A DNA stretch of 64,000 nucleotides from Pedococcus sp. 5OH_020 (GCF_027812955.1 NZ_JAPYZV010000005.1:248001-312000); one strand, 5' to 3'. Shown: positions 15,649 to 24,994, counted from the stretch's first letter. Numbers and translations are program-made. Notes: a model not told the origin generated them from the sequence alone.

Positions 15649-17334
15649 ATGCGAGTTCTGGGAGTCAACGCGCTGTTTCACGACCCCTCCGCCGCCCTCG
15701 TGGTGGACGGTCGGATCGTCGCGGCCGCCGAGGAGGAACGGTTCAGCAGGCGCAAGCACGGCAAGCGCCCGGTGCCCTTCTCCGCGTGGGAGCTGCCCGA
15801 GCAGGCCATGAGGTGGTGCCTGGCCGAGGCCGGGCTCCGCCCACAGGATCTCGACGTCGTCGCCTACTCCTTCGACCCGTCACTCGCCAAACCTGCCGAG
15901 GACATGGGCCTGGACGACCCCTGGGACCACCTGCGGCGGGTGTACGCCGAGTCCGCCCCGGGCTTCCTGTGCACCGCGCTGCCGGGGCTCGACCGGGACC
16001 GGGTGCGGTTCGTCCCGCACCACGTCGCCCACGCCGCGTCCGCCGCGCTGGCGACCCCCGTGACCGGGCCCGGGCGCAGCACGAGCGTGCTCGTCCTCGA
16101 CGGGCGAGGCGAACAGGCGTCGCACCTGGCCGGCCGGTACCACGACGGCCGCCTGGACACGCTTGCGGCGCAGGCTCTGCCGCACTCCCTGGGCCTGCTC
16201 TACGAGTCGCTCACCGACCACCTCGGGTTCCTGCGGTCCAGTGACGAGTTCAAGGTCATGGCGCTGGCGTCCTACGGCAAGCCCGTCCACGCGGAGCAGC
16301 TGCGCGGCATGATCCGAGCCACGGGCGACGGCGGGTTCACCGCACCGGTGCCCGACTGGACGGCCTTCGCGCCGCGACGTCACGGCGGCGAGACCGACTG
16401 GCCGCCGCTGTACGCCGACCTCGCCTGCTCGGTGCAGGTGGTGCTCGAGGAGGTGCTGGTCAACCTGGCGCGATGGCTGCACGACCAGACCGGAGACCGG
16501 GTGCTCACGATGGCCGGGGGCACCGCGCTCAACTGCGTGGCGAACAGCCGGATCTGGCGGGAGACGCCCTTCGAGGAGGTCTGGGTCCAGCCCGCCGCCG
16601 GTGACGCCGGGACGTCCCTCGGCGCGGCCCTGCAGGCAACGCTGGAGGGCGACGCCGGCCTGGGTGACGACGGCCGTCTGCCCGAGCCCATGACGACCGC
16701 CGCGCTGGGACGGCAGTGGAGTGACGACGACCTGGCCGCGTGGCTGCACTCCGCCGCCGTACCGTTCACGACGCCGGAGGACCTCGCCGGCGAGGCGGCG
16801 GACATTCTCGCCGGCGACGGGGTGCTGGCCTGGTTCGACGGCCGCAGCGAGTTCGGCCCGCGCGCACTCGGTCACCGGTCCCTGATGGCGCACCCGGGGC
16901 GCGCGTCGAACCTCGAGCGGCTCAACGACGTCAAGGGCCGCGAGCAGTTTCGCCCCGTCGCGCCGATGGTGCTAGCGGACCGGGCGGCCGAGATCTTCGG
17001 GGACGGCCCGCTCCCAAGCCCGTACATGCTGTTCGTCCACTCGGTCTCACCGCAGTGGCGCGACCGCATCCCCGCAGTCGTGCACGTGGACGGCACCGCA
17101 CGCATCCAGACCATCGACGACGAGACCACCCCACACGTCGCGGCCCTCCTGCGGGCCTTCGAGGAGCGCACGGGACTCCCCGTGGTGGTCAACACGAGCC
17201 TCAACACGGCGGGGCGGCCCATGGTCGACGACCCCCGCGACGCGCTGGAGCTCTTCGGATCGGCCCCCGTGGACGCGATGGTGGTGGGTCCTCATCTCGT
17301 GCGCCGGTCGGCGCTCTTCGGCGGTGGTCGGTGA
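15649..17334 (+). CDS. NodU/CmcH-family carbamoyltransferase
   Basis: The protein has 561 residues. The N-terminal YrdC/Kae1-like half starts MRVLGVNALFHDPSAAL and contains HHVAHAASA near residue 124, which provides metal-binding histidines in this family, and LDGRGEQ near 152. The C-terminal half has WFDGRSEFGPRALGHRS, NDVKGREQFRPVAPM and VNTSLNTAGRPMV, all family blocks. These enzymes transfer a carbamoyl group from carbamoyl phosphate (via carbamoyl-AMP) to a hydroxyl, often on a sugar. It leads the eight-gene heptose operon, and its stop overlaps the next GTG. It probably decorates the glycan; the acceptor is inference. Confidence 0.92.
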   Translation: MRVLGVNALFHDPSAALVVDGRIVAAAEEERFSRRKHGKRPVPFSAWELPEQAMRWCLAEAGLRPQDLDVVAYSFDPSLAKPAEDMGLDDPWDHLRRVYAESAPGFLCTALPGLDRDRVRFVPHHVAHAASAALATPVTGPGRSTSVLVLDGRGEQASHLAGRYHDGRLDTLAAQALPHSLGLLYESLTDHLGFLRSSDEFKVMALASYGKPVHAEQLRGMIRATGDGGFTAPVPDWTAFAPRRHGGETDWPPLYADLACSVQVVLEEVLVNLARWLHDQTGDRVLTMAGGTALNCVANSRIWRETPFEEVWVQPAAGDAGTSLGAALQATLEGDAGLGDDGRLPEPMTTAALGRQWSDDDLAAWLHSAAVPFTTPEDLAGEAADILAGDGVLAWFDGRSEFGPRALGHRSLMAHPGRASNLERLNDVKGREQFRPVAPMVLADRAAEIFGDGPLPSPYMLFVHSVSPQWRDRIPAVVHVDGTARIQTIDDETTPHVAALLRAFEERTGLPVVVNTSLNTAGRPMVDDPRDALELFGSAPVDAMVVGPHLVRRSALFGGGR

Positions 17335-18884
17335 GCGCCCCGACCCGCCCGGAGGACACCTATGCCGTCGTCGTGCCGAGCCTCGCGCGGCCGAGCCTGG
17401 AGGTGATGCTCCGCTCGCTGGCCGGCCAGGACGGGCCGCTGCCCGAGGAGGTCGTCGTCGTCGACGACCGCCCGAACCCCGAGCCCGCTGCGGCCGTGCC
17501 GGAGACGCTGCTCGAGCGGTTGCCGGTGCGGGTCGTCCAGGGACTGGGGCGGGGGCCGGCGGCAGCCCGGAACCTCGGATGGCACGTGGTGAAGGCGCCA
17601 TGGGTGGTCTTTCTGGACGACGACATCGTCCTGCCACCGACCTGGGCCGACGAGCTGGCCGGCGACCTCCGTGTGGCCGGACCCACGGTGGCCGGGAGCT
17701 CCGGGCGCATCGTCGTACCCCTTCCGGCCGAGCGCCCGCCGACCGACTGGGAACGCTCCACAGCCGGTCTGCAGGACGCCCGCTGGGCCACCGCCGACAT
17801 GGCCTACCGGCGCCAGGCCCTGCAGGACGTCCACGGTTTCGACGAGCGGTTCCCGCGGGCCTACCGGGAGGACGCTGACCTTGCCCTGCGCGTCAGGAGG
17901 GCAGGCTGGACCCTGGTACGGGGCTCGAGAAGCATCCGCCACCCTGTACGGCCGGCAAGCGCCGGCGTCAGCCTGGCGGTGCAGCGGGGAAACTCCGACG
18001 ACGCGCTGATGCGCCGGCTGCACGGGCCGCACTGGCGGCTGCTGGCAGAGACCGGCCGGGGGCGCCTGCCCTGGCACGTCGCCACCCTGGCCGCGGCTGC
18101 GGCTGGAGTCTCGGGACTCGCGGCCTCGGAAGCCTCGCTGGCCCGGCGACGCTCGGGTTCCCTACGCCGCACAGGGTATGCCGGGATCCTGGGCTGGCTG
18201 GTACTCACCGCTGACTTCACCTGGCGACGTACCAAGGCCGGTCCCCGTGACCGGAGCGAGCTCACGCGCATGCTCTGGACGAGCGCCGCCATCCCGCCGG
18301 CGGCCGTCTGGCACCGGCTTCGCGGATGGTGGCGCCACCGGGGGGCCCCGCCGTGGCCCCCAGCGCCCAGAGCCGTGCTCTTCGACCGTGACGGGACCCT
18401 GGTCCACGACGTGCCGTACAACGGTGAGCCGGCGAGGGTACGGCCGGTCGCCGGTGCGGCGGACTCGGTGCGCAGGCTGCGTGCCCACGGGTTGCGGCTG
18501 GGGGTCGTCAGCAACCAGTCGGGGGTGGCCCGGGGTCTGCTCACGGCCTCGCAGGTCGCGGAGGTCAACGCCGAGGTCCAGGCCCAGGTCGGCGTCTTCG
18601 ACACCTGGCAGGTCTGCGTCCACGGCCCGGCCGACGACTGCGACTGCCGCAAGCCACGCCCGGGCATGATCCACGCCGCGGCGCGAGAGCTGCGGCTGCG
18701 GCCGCAGGACTGCGTGGTCGTCGGTGACATCGAGGCGGACGTCCTGGCCGCCCGCGCGGCCGGGGCCCGTTCGGTCCTCGTGCCCACCGGGGCGACGCGA
18801 GCAGAGGAGGTGGCGGCGGCGCCCCATGTGGCAGCCGACCTCACCGAAGCGGTCGACCTGATCCTGGGGTGGACCCGTGGCTAG
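17331..18884 (+). CDS. Fusion: GT2 glycosyltransferase + GmhB-like heptose bisphosphate phosphatase (HAD-IIIA)
   Basis: This 517-residue protein has two domains. Residues 1 to about 250 are a GT2 with VVFLDDDIVLP and a REDADLALRVRRAGW acceptor-site block. Residues about 348-510 are a HAD-IIIA phosphatase: LFDRDGT (nucleophile D352, D354), SNQSGVARG, and the zinc-binding C429-x-H431...C437-x-C439 followed by RKPRPGM, all diagnostic of GmhB/HisB-N enzymes. GmhB removes the 7-phosphate from D-glycero-D-manno-heptose 1,7-bisphosphate. GTG 17331 overlaps the previous stop. A mixed Ala/Arg-rich helical linker joins the domains. Confidence 0.88.
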   Translation: MSAPTRPEDTYAVVVPSLARPSLEVMLRSLAGQDGPLPEEVVVVDDRPNPEPAAAVPETLLERLPVRVVQGLGRGPAAARNLGWHVVKAPWVVFLDDDIVLPPTWADELAGDLRVAGPTVAGSSGRIVVPLPAERPPTDWERSTAGLQDARWATADMAYRRQALQDVHGFDERFPRAYREDADLALRVRRAGWTLVRGSRSIRHPVRPASAGVSLAVQRGNSDDALMRRLHGPHWRLLAETGRGRLPWHVATLAAAAAGVSGLAASEASLARRRSGSLRRTGYAGILGWLVLTADFTWRRTKAGPRDRSELTRMLWTSAAIPPAAVWHRLRGWWRHRGAPPWPPAPRAVLFDRDGTLVHDVPYNGEPARVRPVAGAADSVRRLRAHGLRLGVVSNQSGVARGLLTASQVAEVNAEVQAQVGVFDTWQVCVHGPADDCDCRKPRPGMIHAAARELRLRPQDCVVVGDIEADVLAARAAGARSVLVPTGATRAEEVAAAPHVAADLTEAVDLILGWTRG

Positions 18885-20031
18885 GCCGCCGGGAGGGACC
18901 ACCACCGGTGCACAGACCTCCGCACCGACCGCCAGGCGGGGCAGGACCCTGGCGGTGCGGCTCGACAGCGACGGCGACGTCCTGCTGACCGGGCCTGCCC
19001 TGCGCGCCCTGGCTGCGGGAAGCGACGGCGTCGACCTCCTGGTCTCGCCCGCTGGTGTCGCCGCGGCCCGACTGCTCCCCGGCGTCCGAGACGTGCTGGT
19101 CTTCGACGCGCCGTGGAGCGGGCACACGCCTCCTCCCGTGGACGCCGTCGCCCTCGGCGGGCTCGTGCAGACCCTCGCGGACCGGCGCTACGCCGACGCG
19201 GTGATCTTCACGTCGTACCACCAGAGCCCCTTGCCCATGGCCCTCCTCGCACGGATGGCGGGGGTGCCTCGCGTCAGCGCGATGAGCGAGGACTACCCGG
19301 GCTCTCTGCTGGACCTTCGGGAGCGTCGTCTTCCTCAGGGCGACGATGACGGCGGTCCCGGGGGCGGCCACGAGGTCCTGGCGGCCCTGCGGCTCGCCGA
19401 ACGCGCCGGTTTCCCCCGCCCGCAGCACGACGACGGACGGCTGAGGGTGCACGTCCCCTCCGCAGATCCGGACCTGCGACTACCCGGCCCGTACGTGGTC
19501 CTGCATCCGGTGGCCAGCGTGCCGAGCCGCTCGATCGACCCCCGGCATGCCGCGGAGATCGCGCATGCGCTCTCGCGGGAGGGCTGGCGGGTGGTGCTCA
19601 CCGGCACCGCTGACCAGCGGGCGGAGACCCGCGCGATCTCCGGTCCGGGGGTGCGCGACCTGGTGGGCCGCACCACCTTCGGCCAGCTCGCCCGGGTCCT
19701 GGCCGACGCTGCGTGCGTCGTGGTGGGCAACACGGGGCCGGCGCATCTGGCGGCGGCCGTGGGCACACCGGTGGTGAGCCTCTTCTCCCCCGTCGTCCCC
19801 GTCGAGCGCTGGGGTCCCTGGGGGGTGCCCGCGCTCGTCCTGGGCGACCAGCAGGCCGCCTGTCGCGGCACGCGGGCGCGGGAGTGCCCGCTGCCGGGTC
19901 ATCCCTGCCTCGGCACCGTGACGGCGGGAGAGGTGGTGGGTGCGGTGCGCCAGCTCGCCGGGACACCGGGGGGCTCAGGCAGCACGCAGGCCACGGGCCT
20001 TCCCGCACGGGTGGCGGGAGGTGTCCGGTGA
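18877..20031 (+). CDS. Family 9 glycosyltransferase (heptosyltransferase-like)
   Basis: The protein has 384 residues from GTG 18877, overlapping the previous gene by 8 bases. The N-terminal AVRLDSDGDVLLTGPALRAL is the GT9 variant of the 'R-x-D-x-(I/V)-GD' start seen in ADP-heptose:LPS heptosyltransferases. The C-terminal domain has VVLHPVASVPSR, VVLTGTADQ and VVGNTGPAHLAAAVGTPVVSLF, the donor-binding block of GT9. Gram-positive cells lack LPS, so the acceptor must be another glycan, lipid or protein. Its place among NDP-heptose genes supports heptose as donor sugar, which is inference. Confidence 0.87.
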   Translation: MARPPGGTTTGAQTSAPTARRGRTLAVRLDSDGDVLLTGPALRALAAGSDGVDLLVSPAGVAAARLLPGVRDVLVFDAPWSGHTPPPVDAVALGGLVQTLADRRYADAVIFTSYHQSPLPMALLARMAGVPRVSAMSEDYPGSLLDLRERRLPQGDDDGGPGGGHEVLAALRLAERAGFPRPQHDDGRLRVHVPSADPDLRLPGPYVVLHPVASVPSRSIDPRHAAEIAHALSREGWRVVLTGTADQRAETRAISGPGVRDLVGRTTFGQLARVLADAACVVVGNTGPAHLAAAVGTPVVSLFSPVVPVERWGPWGVPALVLGDQQAACRGTRARECPLPGHPCLGTVTAGEVVGAVRQLAGTPGGSGSTQATGLPARVAGGVR

Positions 20032-21008
20032 AGGTCCTGCTCTGGCATGTGCACGGCTCCTGGACGACCAGCTTCGTCTCCGGCTCCCACGAGTACGTGC
20101 TGCCCGTCGTCGCGGACCGCGGGCCGGACGGACGTGGGCGGGCGCGGACGTGGGACTGGCCTGCGGCGGCCCGTGAGGTGCCTCTGGAGCGCCTGGGCGA
20201 GGAGGAGATCGACGTCGTGGTGCTGCAGCGGCCTCACGAGGCCCAGCTGCTTGCGCGGCATACCGGGCTTCGCGCGGGCCAGGACGTCCCCGCGGTGTAC
20301 CTGGAGCACAACGCCCCCACCGAGCACGCCGTCCGGAGTGTGCACCCTGTGGTGCAGGACAGCGCGCTGGCGGGGCTGCCGGTCGTGCACGTCACTCGGT
20401 TCAACGCCATGGCCTGGGACTGCGGTGAGGCGCGCACCGTGGTGGTCGACCACGGCATCCCCGACCCGGGCCCTCTGTACACCGGCGACGACCCGAGCGT
20501 CGCCGTGGTCGTCAACGAGCCGGTCCGACGCTGGCGGGTGGCCGGGACGGACCTCGTCCTGGACCTTGCGCGGCACGCGCCGCTGCACGTCTACGGCATG
20601 GGCACCGACCAGCTGGCCGAGGTGGCCGCGGAGCACGGAGCCCCGTCGCTGGTGGGAGCGGTCCACGACCTGCCGCAGCACGAGCTGCACGGCGCCATGG
20701 CGCGGCACCGCTGCTACTTCCACCCCTACCGCTGGACCAGCCTGGGCCTCTCGCTCCTGGAGGCCATGACGCTCGGGATGCCGGTGCTCGCCCTTTCCAC
20801 CACCGAGGCGCCGGCGGCCGTCCCGGCGGAGGCCGGTGTGGTGAGCAACGACCTCGACCTGCTGCGTCGCACCGCGCTGCGGTGGCTGGCCGACCCCCAA
20901 GAAGCGCGAGACCGTGGCCTCGCCGGCCGCGCCCATGCCCTCGCCCACTACGGGCTCGAGAGGTTCCTGACCGACTGGGACCTCATCCTGAAGGAGGTAG
21001 CACGATGA
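20028..21008 (+). CDS. GT4-like (GT-B) glycosyltransferase
   Basis: This is a 326-residue protein starting VKVLLWHVHGSWTTSF at GTG 20028, which overlaps the preceding stop (GTGA). Visible blocks are VYLEHNAP, VVVDHGIPDP and the C-terminal SLGLSLLEAMTLGMPVLAL, the donor-site E-x7-E region of GT4 enzymes. The N-terminal domain is shorter than in typical GT4 enzymes. It overlaps the next gene by 4 bases. It is probably a cytosolic transferase adding one residue of the operon's glycan. Specificity cannot be read from sequence. Confidence 0.75.
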   Translation: MKVLLWHVHGSWTTSFVSGSHEYVLPVVADRGPDGRGRARTWDWPAAAREVPLERLGEEEIDVVVLQRPHEAQLLARHTGLRAGQDVPAVYLEHNAPTEHAVRSVHPVVQDSALAGLPVVHVTRFNAMAWDCGEARTVVVDHGIPDPGPLYTGDDPSVAVVVNEPVRRWRVAGTDLVLDLARHAPLHVYGMGTDQLAEVAAEHGAPSLVGAVHDLPQHELHGAMARHRCYFHPYRWTSLGLSLLEAMTLGMPVLALSTTEAPAAVPAEAGVVSNDLDLLRRTALRWLADPQEARDRGLAGRAHALAHYGLERFLTDWDLILKEVAR

Positions 21009-22831
21009 AGATCGCGATGATCTCCGAGCACGCCAGCCCGCTCGCGGCGCTGGGCGGAGTGGACGCCGGCGGGCAGAACGTGCACGTCGACGCCCTCGCC
21101 CGCGGCCTCGCTCGGCGGGGCCACCAGGTCGAGGTCTACACACGCCATGAGTCCGCGGACCAGCCCGAGCGGGTCACGCTCGAGCCAGGAGCCACGGTCG
21201 TCCACGTCCCGGTGGGACCCGCGCATCCAGTACCCAAGGACGAGCTGCTCCCCCTGATGGACGACTTCGGCCGGTGGGTCGAGGCGGACTGGGAGCGCCA
21301 CGGCGACCCGGCCGTCGTCCATGCCCACTTCTGGATGTCGGGCCTCGCCGCCCTGCAGGCCGGCCGCGCCCGCGGGGTGGCGGTGGTCCAGACGTTCCAC
21401 GCGCTCGGCAGCGTCAAGCGCCGGTTCCAGGGAGCGGCAGACACCAGCCCGCGGCAGCGGCTGCACCTCGAGCGCACCATCGCCCGGGACGTCGACCTGG
21501 TAGTCGCGACGTGCGCCGACGAGGTGGCAGAGCTGGAGCACATGCAGGTCGCCACGCGGCACGTCCGCGTGATCCCCTGTGGCGTCGACACGGCGCACTT
21601 CACGCCCGACGGCGCCGCGTCCCCGCACGCCCGGACCCGCCTGCTGCTGGTCGGCAGGATGGTGGAGCGCAAGGGCTTCGACGTCGCCATCAGGGCTCTG
21701 GCGGAGCTGCCTGGCACCGTGGAGCTCGTCATCGCCGGCGGTCCCCCTGCCGACCTCCTCGACGAGGACCCCGAGGCGCGGCGGCTCCGCGCCGTGGCCC
21801 GCGAGGCGGGGGTCGAGGACCGGGTGCTCATGACGGGGCAGCTCGACCACGCCCAGATGCCGGCGGTCTACCGGTCCGCGGACATCGTGCTCGCCACACC
21901 CTGGTACGAGCCCTTCGGCATCACGCCCCTGGAAGCCGCCGCCTCCGGCCGCCCCGTGGTCGGCAGTGCGGTCGGTGGCCTGCTCGACTCGGTCGTCGAC
22001 GGGGAGACCGGCCGGCTGGTGCGGCCCAAGGACCCCCAGGCCCTGGCCGACGGCATCCGGGAGCTCCTGGCTGACCCTGCCCTGGCACGCCAATGGGGCC
22101 GCAGCGCGCGGGCGCGCGCCGTCGCGCGGTACGACTGGTCGGTCGTCACCGCGCAGACCGAACGCGCGCTCGTGGAGGCGGTGTCGAGAGCCGGCAGCCA
22201 GCCCCAGCCCAGCCTGGACCGGACGAGGAGCTGGCTGGAGGCGCACGCGCGCGAGTTCCAGGACGGGATGCAGAGCCTGCTCGCCCAGCACGCGCTGGTC
22301 CGCCAGTGGGGGGAGCAGCTCGCGACCTGCCTGGTGGGAGGCGCCAAGCTGCTCGCCGCGGGGAACGGTGGAAGCGCGGCCGAGGCGCAGCACCTCACCG
22401 CCGAGCTGGTCGGGCGCTTCTGCGGGGAGCGGCGACCGCTCTCGGCGCTTTCCCTGTGCGCCGAGACCTCCAGCCTGACCGCGATCCTCAACGACTACGG
22501 AGCCGAGGAGATCTTCGCGCGTCAGGTCGAGGCGCACGGGCGGCCGGGCGACATCCTGGTGCTGCTCTCCACGAGTGGGACCAGCGGCAACGTGGTGCAC
22601 GCAGCCAAGCGCGGCCACGAGCTGGGTCTGCAGGTGTGGGCCCTGACCGGGCCGGCACCCAACCCCCTGGCCGCGCTCGCCGACGAGGCTCTGACGATCA
22701 CCGCCGGCTCGACCGCTGCGGTGCAGGAGGTGCACCTGGCGGCCGTCCACGCGATCTGTGCGGCCATGGATGCCACCCTGCAGGCCCGAGGTGAGCTGCT
22801 GTCGCCGAGCGCCCGGGAGGCGAGCGCGTGA
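21005..22831 (+). CDS. Fusion: GT4 glycosyltransferase + GmhA-like sedoheptulose-7-phosphate isomerase (SIS)
   Basis: This 608-residue protein has two domains. Residues 1 to about 400 form a GT4 with the glycine loop LGGVDAGGQNVHV, the donor loop GRMVERKGFD and YEPFGITPLEAAASG. Residues from about 415 form a SIS domain: GNGGSAAEAQHL (near 454-465), LLSTSGTSGNVVHA and the helix QEVHLAAVHAICAAMD. These are the GmhA blocks, including the Glu and His proposed for isomerisation of sedoheptulose 7-phosphate. AAGGAGG sits 8 bases before ATG 21005, which overlaps the previous stop. The fusion joins the first heptose step to a transferase. Confidence 0.9.
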   Translation: MKIAMISEHASPLAALGGVDAGGQNVHVDALARGLARRGHQVEVYTRHESADQPERVTLEPGATVVHVPVGPAHPVPKDELLPLMDDFGRWVEADWERHGDPAVVHAHFWMSGLAALQAGRARGVAVVQTFHALGSVKRRFQGAADTSPRQRLHLERTIARDVDLVVATCADEVAELEHMQVATRHVRVIPCGVDTAHFTPDGAASPHARTRLLLVGRMVERKGFDVAIRALAELPGTVELVIAGGPPADLLDEDPEARRLRAVAREAGVEDRVLMTGQLDHAQMPAVYRSADIVLATPWYEPFGITPLEAAASGRPVVGSAVGGLLDSVVDGETGRLVRPKDPQALADGIRELLADPALARQWGRSARARAVARYDWSVVTAQTERALVEAVSRAGSQPQPSLDRTRSWLEAHAREFQDGMQSLLAQHALVRQWGEQLATCLVGGAKLLAAGNGGSAAEAQHLTAELVGRFCGERRPLSALSLCAETSSLTAILNDYGAEEIFARQVEAHGRPGDILVLLSTSGTSGNVVHAAKRGHELGLQVWALTGPAPNPLAALADEALTITAGSTAAVQEVHLAAVHAICAAMDATLQARGELLSPSAREASA

Positions 22832-24282
22832 GCCGCCGAGGCAGGGTCGTCGTCGTCGGCGACGTGGTGGTGGACCGCGACCTCGTGGGTCGGGTGGAGC
22901 GCCTCTGCCCGGATGCGCCCGTGCCGGTCGTCGACGTGGACTCCGAGTCGGCCGGTCCAGGCGGGGCGGGGCTGAGCGCGCTGCTGTGCGTGCAGCCCGG
23001 CGTCGAGGTCACCCTCGTCGCGCCGTTCGCGGACGACGCGCCCGCCCGGCTGCTGCGGGACGCGTTCGAGCAGGCCGGCGTGCGCGTGCTGGGCCTGGCT
23101 CAGGACGGCGCAACCCGGTGCAAGACCCGGGTCCGCAGCGGCGGGCAGTCGCTGCTGCGCGTCGACGAGGGCGGCCCCGCGCGCCCTCTCGGCCCTCTCC
23201 CGGCCGAGGCGGTGAGGGCGCTGGAGTCGGCCGACGTAGTACTCGTCTCCTGTTACGGCGCGGGTATGTCGGCTCACGAGCAGCTTCGCGAGGTGCTCAC
23301 CGCCCGCGCGGGCCACCACCCGGTCGTCTGGGACCCCCACCCCCGCGGTCCCCGCCCCATCCCTGGGTGCGCCCTCGTCACGCCGAACCTCGACGAGGCC
23401 AGGGCCGCGGCCGGTCTGCCGACCGCGCCGCCCGACGAGGTCGCCCGCGAGCTGGTCCGGCTGTGGTCGGCGAAGGCGGTCTGCGTGACCACCGGAGCCA
23501 CCGGGGCCTGGCTCGCCACGACCGCCGGAGAGCCGGTGTATGCGCCCACCACGGCCGTGGACGGCGATGTCTGCGGGGCCGGCGACGCCTTCGTCGCGGC
23601 GGCCGTCACCGCCCTCGCAGGCGCCAGCACGACGAGTGAGGCCGTCAGCGCCGCCGTACTTCAGGCCCGTGGCTGGGTCCAGGCCGGTGGCACGTCAGGT
23701 TTCCGAGAGCGCCGCGCCCGGCACGACGACCGCACGCCGGTCTCCCACCCTGACGGGTCCGCTGCGGGTTCCGCTGGTCGCTCGACAGGCCGTTCCGCTG
23801 CGTTCTCCCGTGCCGCGTCCGCCGGCGCTGGACAGCCGGAGTCCGCCATGGACCTCGTACGACGCGTCCGGGCGGAGGGAGGAACTGTAGTGGCGACCGG
23901 TGGCTGCTACGACATCCTGCACGCCGGCCACGTCTCGTGCCTGGAGGCAGCCCGCCGCCTCGGGGACGCCCTGGTCGTGCTCATCAACTCCGACGACAGC
24001 GTCCGACGGCTCAAGGGCGAGGGGCGCCCGGCGCAGCCGGCGGAGGACCGTGCCACCGTTCTACGCGGACTGGCCTGCGTCGATGCCGTCGTGGTGTTCG
24101 ACGAGGACAGCCCGGCGGAGGCTCTGGACGCACTGCGCCCCGACCTCTGGGTGAAGGGCGGCGACTACGAGGGAGCGGACCTTCCCGAGGCCGCGCAGGT
24201 CCGCAGCTGGGGCGGCAGGGTCGTCCTGGTCCCCTACCTGTCAGGCCATTCGACGACGGCCATCCTGGCCGCCGCACCGTGA
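22828..24282 (+). CDS. hldE: Bifunctional heptose kinase/nucleotidyltransferase (HldE/RfaE-like)
   Basis: The protein has 484 residues. The PfkB-type kinase half has DAPVPVVDVD near residue 30 and CGAGDAF near 250 (catalytic Asp); HldE kinases phosphorylate heptose 7-phosphate at C1. A Ser/Ala/Gly-rich linker of about 50 residues follows. The nucleotidyltransferase half has YDILHAGHVSCLEAA near 362 (HxGH), INSDDSVRRLKGEGRP and WVKGGDY, matching HldE adenylyltransferases. Both active sites look intact. GTG 22828 overlaps the GmhA-fusion stop. With GmhA and GmhB alongside, the product should be an NDP-heptose; ADP is likely by homology. Confidence 0.9.
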   Translation: MSRRGRVVVVGDVVVDRDLVGRVERLCPDAPVPVVDVDSESAGPGGAGLSALLCVQPGVEVTLVAPFADDAPARLLRDAFEQAGVRVLGLAQDGATRCKTRVRSGGQSLLRVDEGGPARPLGPLPAEAVRALESADVVLVSCYGAGMSAHEQLREVLTARAGHHPVVWDPHPRGPRPIPGCALVTPNLDEARAAAGLPTAPPDEVARELVRLWSAKAVCVTTGATGAWLATTAGEPVYAPTTAVDGDVCGAGDAFVAAAVTALAGASTTSEAVSAAVLQARGWVQAGGTSGFRERRARHDDRTPVSHPDGSAAGSAGRSTGRSAAFSRAASAGAGQPESAMDLVRRVRAEGGTVVATGGCYDILHAGHVSCLEAARRLGDALVVLINSDDSVRRLKGEGRPAQPAEDRATVLRGLACVDAVVVFDEDSPAEALDALRPDLWVKGGDYEGADLPEAAQVRSWGGRVVLVPYLSGHSTTAILAAAP

Positions 24283-24295
24283 GCGAGGAGACAGC

Positions 24296-24994
24296 ATGAG
24301 TGAGCAGCGTGACCTGGGAGTCGTCTACATCACGGGAGGTTCCAGTGGCCTGGGGGCGGCGCTCGTCGCGGCCGTCGAGAAGGCCGGCGGAGTCCCCGCG
24401 GTTATCGACCGGGTCGCCCCGGAGGACGCCACCATCGCCCACGCCGTGGCGGACCTGGCGGACACCGAGGCGGCACACCAGGCCGTCGCGGAGCTGGTGT
24501 CGACCGTCGGACCACCCCAGGCTGTCGTGACCGCGGCCGGCACGGACGCCTGCGGCCCGCTCGCCGAGATCGACGCGCAGACGTGGGAACGCGTTGTCCG
24601 CGTCAACCTCTTCGGCACGGCCGCCGTCATCCGGGCCTGCCTGCCGCACCTCGAGCGCACTCGGGGCACCGTCGTGACGGTGGCCTCCACGCTGGGCCTT
24701 CGGCCGGCAGGTGACGCCACGGCATACTGCGCCTCGAAGTTCGGCGTGGTCGGGTTCACGCGCGCCCTGGCCATGGAGCTCGCCGGCCGGGTCGGCGTCA
24801 CCCTCCTTGTCCCGGGAGGGATGCGGACGCACTTCTTCGACGGTCGCACGGAGCAGTACCGGCCTGGGCCCGACGCGCAGCTGAGCGACCCGGCGGACGT
24901 CGCCCACGCGGTGCTCTCGGCGCTCCAGATGCCCGTGGGCTGCGAGGTCCGTGAGCTGGTGGTGGCCACCTCCACCGAGCCCTCCTGGCCGTGA
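24296..24994 (+). CDS. Short-chain dehydrogenase/reductase
   Basis: This is a 232-residue classical SDR. TGGSSGLGAALV (TGxxxGxG) is near residue 14, AAGTDACGPL replaces the usual NNAG, and the catalytic Ser in VASTLGL and YCASK (Y-x3-K) are present. GAGGAG precedes ATG 24296. It is the only operon member not overlapping its predecessor (13-bp gap), but it overlaps the following GT9 gene (GTGA). It is not an extended SDR of the HldD type, so it is unlikely to be the ADP-heptose 6-epimerase. It may reduce or oxidise a sugar intermediate. Confidence 0.85.
   Translation: MSEQRDLGVVYITGGSSGLGAALVAAVEKAGGVPAVIDRVAPEDATIAHAVADLADTEAAHQAVAELVSTVGPPQAVVTAAGTDACGPLAEIDAQTWERVVRVNLFGTAAVIRACLPHLERTRGTVVTVASTLGLRPAGDATAYCASKFGVVGFTRALAMELAGRVGVTLLVPGGMRTHFFDGRTEQYRPGPDAQLSDPADVAHAVLSALQMPVGCEVRELVVATSTEPSWP

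Noticed and set aside
16740-17330. N-terminal extension of the GT2-GmhB frame into the carbamoyltransferase gene
   Set aside because: The upstream part is low-complexity Arg/Gly/Pro and overlaps a well-supported gene in another frame. GTG 17331 overlapping the stop is the natural start.
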